A model generated the notes under the pieces. The model was not told where the DNA came from, did no database searches, and was given only the letters and a program-made list of their open reading frames with translations. A stretch of DNA of 64,000 nt from Saccharothrix australiensis (GTDB taxonomy: Bacteria; Actinomycetota; Actinomycetes; Mycobacteriales; Pseudonocardiaceae): positions 3,621,501 through 3,685,500 of the forward strand of contig NZ_RBXO01000001.1 of NCBI RefSeq assembly GCF_003634935.1, written 5' to 3'. Positions 60,118 through 64,000 of the stretch are shown here, piece after piece. The position numbers were made by a program, and so were the translations under genes. Position 1 is the first letter of the stretch, and each line of letters starts with the position of its first letter.

Positions 60118-60399
60118 ATGCCCGATTCCGCCTCGTTCCACCCGTTCCACGTGGACGGTGTCCCCGGCGCTGCCACGGACACCGCGCCGCGCCCGCGCGT
60201 GCCGGGCTTCCGCGCGCCGGTCGTCCGACCGTCCGGCTTTCGCGCGCCGAGCTTTCGGGTGCCCGGCTTGCCTGTGACGGGCTTCCGTGTGCCTTGTGCC
60301 GCTGTGCCTTGTCCCGCTGTGCCGCGTCCCGGTGCGCCGGGCTCCCGGTCGGCGGCGCGGAACCAGGCGGTGGCCACGGCCTGCGAGGCGGGTCGGTGA
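60118..60399 (+). CDS. Candidate small protein with Phe-Arg-Val-Pro-type repeats
   Basis: 93 codons from the ATG at 60118. MPDSASFHPFHVDGVPGAAT is followed by a run of short repeats (PGFRAP, SGFRAP, SFRVPG, TGFRVPC, AVPCPAVP) and an Ala/Arg end. The stop overlaps the next ATG (TGATG), giving translational coupling. Codon third positions are mostly G/C in the first half. No strong ribosome site is present, so it may be non-coding. If real, the repeat-rich small protein ahead of enzyme genes could be a peptide substrate or a structural partner. No family recognised. Confidence 0.4.
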   Translation: MPDSASFHPFHVDGVPGAATDTAPRPRVPGFRAPVVRPSGFRAPSFRVPGLPVTGFRVPCAAVPCPAVPRPGAPGSRSAARNQAVATACEAGR

Positions 60400-61838
60400 T
60401 GGTGTGGTCACCGCACGGCGTGACGGTGTGCGGCGTCGTCACCGGTCCGCCGGACGACAGCCCGCCGCCGGTCGGCGTCACGGCCCTGGAGGTGCGTGCC
60501 GACCTGGTCGACGACGCCGACGCGGAGCGGTGGCGGCGGCGGTTCGACGGCCCCGTCCTGTACTCCTTGCGCGGCGAGGCCACCGGTGGCGCGGACACCG
60601 CCCCGGACGACGTGCGGCACGCCCGGCTCCTGGCCGCCGCCCGGCACGGCGACCTCGTCGACCTGGACGTGGACCGGGATCGGGCGCTGCTCGACGACGT
60701 GCCCCGCCACCGCAGGGTGGTCTCCGCGTTCCCGTCCACAACGGACCCGGCGGCGTTGCGCCGGCTGCGCGACGAGCTGCTGGCCGTCCCGGCGCGGCTG
60801 CGCCGGCTGGTGCTGCCGGCCGACGCCGCCGCGCTGGCGCCCGCGCTGTCGGCCGGGACGCCCCGACCCGACTTCACCGCGTTCGCCCGCGGCCAGGCGG
60901 GCGCCTGGACGCGGGTCCTCGCGGCCCGCTGGGGAGCGCGGGTGGCGTTCGGCGGGCTGCGCCCCGGCGACGGCACCGACGGGACGCCGACCGCCGGGCA
61001 ACTGTTGGACGAGTACCACGTGCGCGACCTGGCCGAGGTGGACCGGCTCTACGGGATCATCGGCGGCCGGGCGCACCGCTCGCTGTCACCGCGCCTGCAC
61101 AACGCGGGCTACCGCGCGCTGGGCGTCCCGGCGCGCTACCTGCCGTTCACCGCCGTCGAGCTGCCCGCGACGGCGGCCGCGCTGCGCGCCGCCCTGGCCG
61201 GGGTCGGTCTGCCGCTGCACGGCCTGACCGTGACGTCGCCGCTCAAGGAGGCCGCGTTCGGCATCGCGGCGGGCGGCGGCGCGGCCGCCCGGCGGTGCGC
61301 GGCGGCGTCGCTGCTGGTCCGCCGCGGCGACGGCTGGTGGGCCGAGGTGGAGTCGGCGGGCGTGGTGGCCGCGTTGCGCGGCCACGGCGTCGAGCTGCGG
61401 GACCGGGCGGTCGCGGTGGTCGGCTGCGGACCTTCCGGCCGTGCCGCGGCGGTCGGGCTCGGCCTGGCCGGTGCGCGCGTCACGCTGGTCAACCGCGACC
61501 CGGTCGCGGGCCGCCGGGTCGCGGACCGGTTCGGCCTGCCCTTCACACCGCTCGCCCGCTTCCGGCCGGCCGACCACTCGCTCCTGGTCAGCGCGGTCCC
61601 GGTGCACGACGAGCTGCTGTTCACGCCGAGCGGACCGGACACCGCGGTGCTGGACATGGTCTACGCCGACGCCGAGACCCCGCTGGTCGCCGTCGCCCGC
61701 GCCGCCGGCCTCCAGGTCCTGGACGGGCGGGCGCTGCTGGCGGCCGTCGGCGGCGACCAGTTCCGCGCGATGACCGGTCGGGAGCTGCCCGTCGAGGTGG
61801 CGGGGGCCGCGGTGGGGCGGGCGGTGGCGCTGCGGTGA
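60399..61838 (+). CDS. Type I 3-dehydroquinate dehydratase-like/shikimate dehydrogenase-like fusion
   Basis: 479 aa. The N-terminal about 200 residues follow the AroD type I barrel (VLYSLRGEATGG; HRRVVSAFPSTTDPAALRRL), but the Schiff-base Lys and the His expected in SYH/D segments are not seen. Residues about 208-479 follow AroE: YGIIGGRAHRSLSPRLHNAG, TVTSPLKEAAF with Lys283, and the NADP site VAVVGCGPSGRAAAVGLGLA (about 339-358). The NTD segment with the catalytic Asp is replaced by EVES. Plants carry the same domain order. It probably acts on a modified substrate or is partly inactive. It is coupled to the acyl-CoA dehydrogenase-like gene by GTGA. Confidence 0.72.
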   Translation: MVWSPHGVTVCGVVTGPPDDSPPPVGVTALEVRADLVDDADAERWRRRFDGPVLYSLRGEATGGADTAPDDVRHARLLAAARHGDLVDLDVDRDRALLDDVPRHRRVVSAFPSTTDPAALRRLRDELLAVPARLRRLVLPADAAALAPALSAGTPRPDFTAFARGQAGAWTRVLAARWGARVAFGGLRPGDGTDGTPTAGQLLDEYHVRDLAEVDRLYGIIGGRAHRSLSPRLHNAGYRALGVPARYLPFTAVELPATAAALRAALAGVGLPLHGLTVTSPLKEAAFGIAAGGGAAARRCAAASLLVRRGDGWWAEVESAGVVAALRGHGVELRDRAVAVVGCGPSGRAAAVGLGLAGARVTLVNRDPVAGRRVADRFGLPFTPLARFRPADHSLLVSAVPVHDELLFTPSGPDTAVLDMVYADAETPLVAVARAAGLQVLDGRALLAAVGGDQFRAMTGRELPVEVAGAAVGRAVALR

Positions 61839-63004
61839 GCGAGCACACCACGACCGACCCGGTCGCGACGCTGGCGGTGCTGGCGCGCGAGCGGTTCGCC
61901 GCCCGCGCCGCCGGTTACGACGACGCCGCCGCGTTCCCCGAGCAGGACTTCGCCGACCTGCACGAGGCCGGCCTGCTCGCGCCCTGCGTCCCGGTCGCGC
62001 ACGGCGGCCTCGGCCTGGGTCCGCTGGCCGGCCGCACCTACCCGCTGTGGGCGATGACGCGCGAGCTGGCCAGGGCGGACCTGTCGCTGGCCCGCTGCTG
62101 GGAGGCCCACGCGAACTGCCAGGTGCTGCTGGACGCCCTCGGCTCGCCCGAGCAGCGGCGGAGGTGGTTCGACGGCATCGTCACCCGAGGCGAGCGCTGG
62201 GCGGCCTGGAGCGGGGAACCACCGGCGCGCCGGGGTGGCGACGCCGGCTTCGGCACCACGCTCACCAGGGTGGACGGCGGCTGGCTGGTCAACGGCAGCA
62301 AGGCGTTCTGCACCAGCGCCGGCGCGGCGCACTGGGCGATCCTGCTGATCAACCGCGACGCGCCCGGCGGCGCGCGGCACGGCGACGGCTCGGCCGAGCA
62401 CCTGCTCATGCTGGCCTGCGACCTCACCGACCCCACCGTGGTCGTCGACGACTCCTGGTGGCACCCGATCGGGATGCGCGCCACGGTCAGCCACCGGGTG
62501 CGCTTCGAGGGCACGTTCATCCCCGACGAGCACCGGATCGGGCCGCCCGGCGCGTACCTGCGCGATGGCTGGCAGGCGGCGTTCACCCCGCACTACGCGG
62601 CGAGCTTCCTCGGCGCGGCGGGCGCGGCCCACGACTACGCGCTGGCCACCGCCCACGCCGACGACCCCTACGTGCAGCAGCGCGTCGGGCGGATGTCCAT
62701 CAACCTCGAAACCGGCGACCTGTGGCTGCGGCACGTCGCCGAGCTGTGGGACACCGGCCGCCGCGAGGAGGCCCGGCAGGCGGGCGCGCGGGCGCGGCAC
62801 GTGGTCGAGCACCTGGCGGAGGACACCGTGCAGCAGTGCGTCCGGGCGTGCGGCGCGCGGTCGCTGGTGCGCCCGAGCCCGGTGGAACGCGTCCTGCGCG
62901 ACCTCAGCCTCTACCTGCGGCACGACAACGACGACCACGTCCTGGCCACCATCGGCAAGGCGCTGTTGGGCCGTGCGCACGACCCGCTGTTCTTCAAGCC
63001 CTAG
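61835..63004 (+). CDS. Acyl-CoA dehydrogenase-family flavoprotein
   Basis: 389 aa. N-terminal helical domain, then middle beta domain (WAAWSGEPPARRGGDAGFGT; GGWLVNGSKAFCTSAGAAHW; HPIGMRATVSHRVRFEGTFI at about 208-227) and a C-terminal four-helix domain (about 245-389). The GMRATVSH substrate/flavin loop is typical, but the family's general-base Glu is not evident. Relatives include acyl-CoA dehydrogenases and DszC/group D flavin monooxygenases. GTG start overlaps the upstream fusion gene by 4 nt, so they act in one pathway. Confidence 0.83.
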   Translation: MSEHTTTDPVATLAVLARERFAARAAGYDDAAAFPEQDFADLHEAGLLAPCVPVAHGGLGLGPLAGRTYPLWAMTRELARADLSLARCWEAHANCQVLLDALGSPEQRRRWFDGIVTRGERWAAWSGEPPARRGGDAGFGTTLTRVDGGWLVNGSKAFCTSAGAAHWAILLINRDAPGGARHGDGSAEHLLMLACDLTDPTVVVDDSWWHPIGMRATVSHRVRFEGTFIPDEHRIGPPGAYLRDGWQAAFTPHYAASFLGAAGAAHDYALATAHADDPYVQQRVGRMSINLETGDLWLRHVAELWDTGRREEARQAGARARHVVEHLAEDTVQQCVRACGARSLVRPSPVERVLRDLSLYLRHDNDDHVLATIGKALLGRAHDPLFFKP

Positions 63005-63015
63005 GAGGCGACCCG

Positions 63016-63822
63016 ATGACGACCACCTTCGCGAGGGAGATCGACCGCCCGCTGGAGCACCCGGGCGCGGCGGCAGGCGCTCCGCCGGACTTCGCCACGC
63101 TGACCGGCGAGTGGGTCAGCGTCTCGCCCGTCGCCGCCGGGGTGTCCCGCGTCGGGCTGCGGGCGCGGGACGGGGTGCTGTCGGTCCGCGCGACCGGCCG
63201 GGGCGAGCCGCGCGACGGCGAGTGGGGCGAGCGGCCGGTGGACCGGTGGTACACCGACGGCCTGTACTCCCGGCGCGTCATGTCCTTCACCACGACCTTC
63301 GCCGACGAGCGGGTGGTGGTCGACCTGCTCGGCTACGTCTCGCACGGCGTGCTGGCGGCGTTCGCGTTCCACCGCTTCGCCGACGGCTCCGGCCGCGACT
63401 TCCTGCTGCGCAACTTCTGCGCGCCCGCCGCGCCGGGCGAACCCGCCCCGGCCACCACCCGCCGCCTGTCCGAGGAACTGCCGGCCGGCCCGAACTCGGC
63501 GGACGACCTGGTCGGCACGTGGCGGTGCGTGGACCCGCACGGGCGCGGCATCAGGGAGATCTCCTGCGCGTGGGCCGACGGCGGGCTGGTCGTCGGCGCG
63601 CGGGGCATCGAGGACTGGGGCCGGACCCGCGCCGCGCTGTACGTCGACCCCACCGAGCTGACCTTCGCGCCCGCGTTCACCACCACCTTCGACCACGACT
63701 TCGGCCGCATCCACCTCTACGCCAGGGTGAACCTCGGCCTGCTGGTGGTCGTGCAGCTCGTGGAGTTCACCGACGGCAGCGGTCGCGCCGACCACTTCCT
63801 GCGCGAGTGCTACCGGCGTTGA
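63016..63822 (+). CDS. Internally duplicated protein of unknown function
   Basis: 268 aa made of two similar halves. Half 1 (about 29-134) runs from LTGEWVSVSP to FADGSGRDFLLRNF; half 2 (about 165-268) runs from LVGTWRCVDP to FTDGSGRADHFLRECY. Both contain an FTTTF strand and end in F-x-DGSGR. Each looks like a small beta-barrel of lipocalin or calycin type. AGGAGG at 63003-63008, overlapping the previous stop, sets the ATG. A substrate carrier or enzyme for the coupled pathway is possible. The family is not recognised. Confidence 0.75.
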   Translation: MTTTFAREIDRPLEHPGAAAGAPPDFATLTGEWVSVSPVAAGVSRVGLRARDGVLSVRATGRGEPRDGEWGERPVDRWYTDGLYSRRVMSFTTTFADERVVVDLLGYVSHGVLAAFAFHRFADGSGRDFLLRNFCAPAAPGEPAPATTRRLSEELPAGPNSADDLVGTWRCVDPHGRGIREISCAWADGGLVVGARGIEDWGRTRAALYVDPTELTFAPAFTTTFDHDFGRIHLYARVNLGLLVVVQLVEFTDGSGRADHFLRECYRR

Positions 63823-64000
63823 TCCGCGGCGCCCGTGACCGCTGTGCGCCCGTCAGCCGGTCACCCCGCCGTCGGGTGGTCGTCGGCCCACGGTCACCGG
63901 TCACCGGCGAGGACCGCACCGGACGCGTCGACCCGCCGTCACGCGGAGGGCGCTCGGCGGGCGGTCGGGTCCCGCCGAGGCGCACCGGTTCGCCTCGGCG
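63823..64000. other. End of window without a gene
   Basis: 178 bp; no start, motif or strong hairpin identified. Confidence 0.5.

Overview
The window is about 64 kb of high-GC DNA with strong G/C bias at third codon positions, frequent GTG starts, GTGA/ATGA start-stop overlaps and leaderless-looking genes. This is typical of a filamentous actinomycete. The gene content (enediyne-type PKS cassette, several P450s, lectins, DasR-type chitinase promoter, AfsR-like TPR remnants, ALF-repeat remnant) suggests a Pseudonocardiales or Streptomyces-like soil organism. The genus cannot be fixed from the sequence alone.

Layout. 1-9 kb: tailoring-type redox genes (the end of a FAD-monooxygenase/epoxide-hydrolase fusion, flavin reductase, NmrA-like reductase, BBE-type flavoprotein), a divergent MarR/MFS pair with two palindromic operators, a CurA-like reductase and a kinase-like gene. 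9-12.4 kb: a compact macrolide-type glycosyltransferase and a P450 with an atypical I-helix, divergent from a TetR regulator. 12.4-17 kb: a small secreted protein, a TPR remnant, a GT87 mannosyltransferase-like membrane protein, a NarL/LuxR two-component system and a decayed membrane-protein gene. 17.2-23.2 kb: a LysR regulator, a tRNA-Leu-like gene with an abnormal anticodon loop, a B12-type radical SAM enzyme, a carboxylate-amine ligase and a P450; together these look like an uncharacterised biosynthetic locus. 23.5-31.3 kb: a lectin, pore-former and chitinase island. It holds two large ricin-lectin/beta-propeller proteins, a probable beta-trefoil protein, an aerolysin-like protein with an acidic partner, and a GH18 chitinase behind DasR-like direct repeats. 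31.6-35 kb: Na+/H+ antiporter, tandem GNAT and an HSL-type esterase.

35.4-46.1 kb is the centrepiece. Six genes encode an ABC1/UbiB-like kinase, then DUF1702 (UnbL), UnbV, UnbU, an enediyne-type iterative PKS (KS-AT-ACP-KR-DH-C-terminal domain) and an E10-type hotdog thioesterase. Every junction is a 4-nt start/stop overlap, so the set should be translated as one coupled unit. The last five genes keep the gene order of the known enediyne cassette. The leading kinase, and a C-terminal PKS domain that seems to lack PPTase catalytic residues, are unusual.

46-52.2 kb: an 18-bp x6 tandem repeat, an unknown beta-rich protein with a class 3 lipase, an MFS/MarR divergent pair whose operator contains both start codons, and a badly frameshifted ALF-repeat pseudogene with its own 18-bp x4 repeat. 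52.4-64 kb: an unknown small protein plus a large M48 membrane protease, a second TPR remnant beside a second small secreted protein, about 1.3 kb without a recognisable gene, a membrane-transporter/LMW-phosphatase fusion, a nitroreductase, and a four-gene set. That set is a small ORF, a DHQ dehydratase/shikimate dehydrogenase-like fusion missing several catalytic residues, an acyl-CoA dehydrogenase-like protein and an internally duplicated protein.
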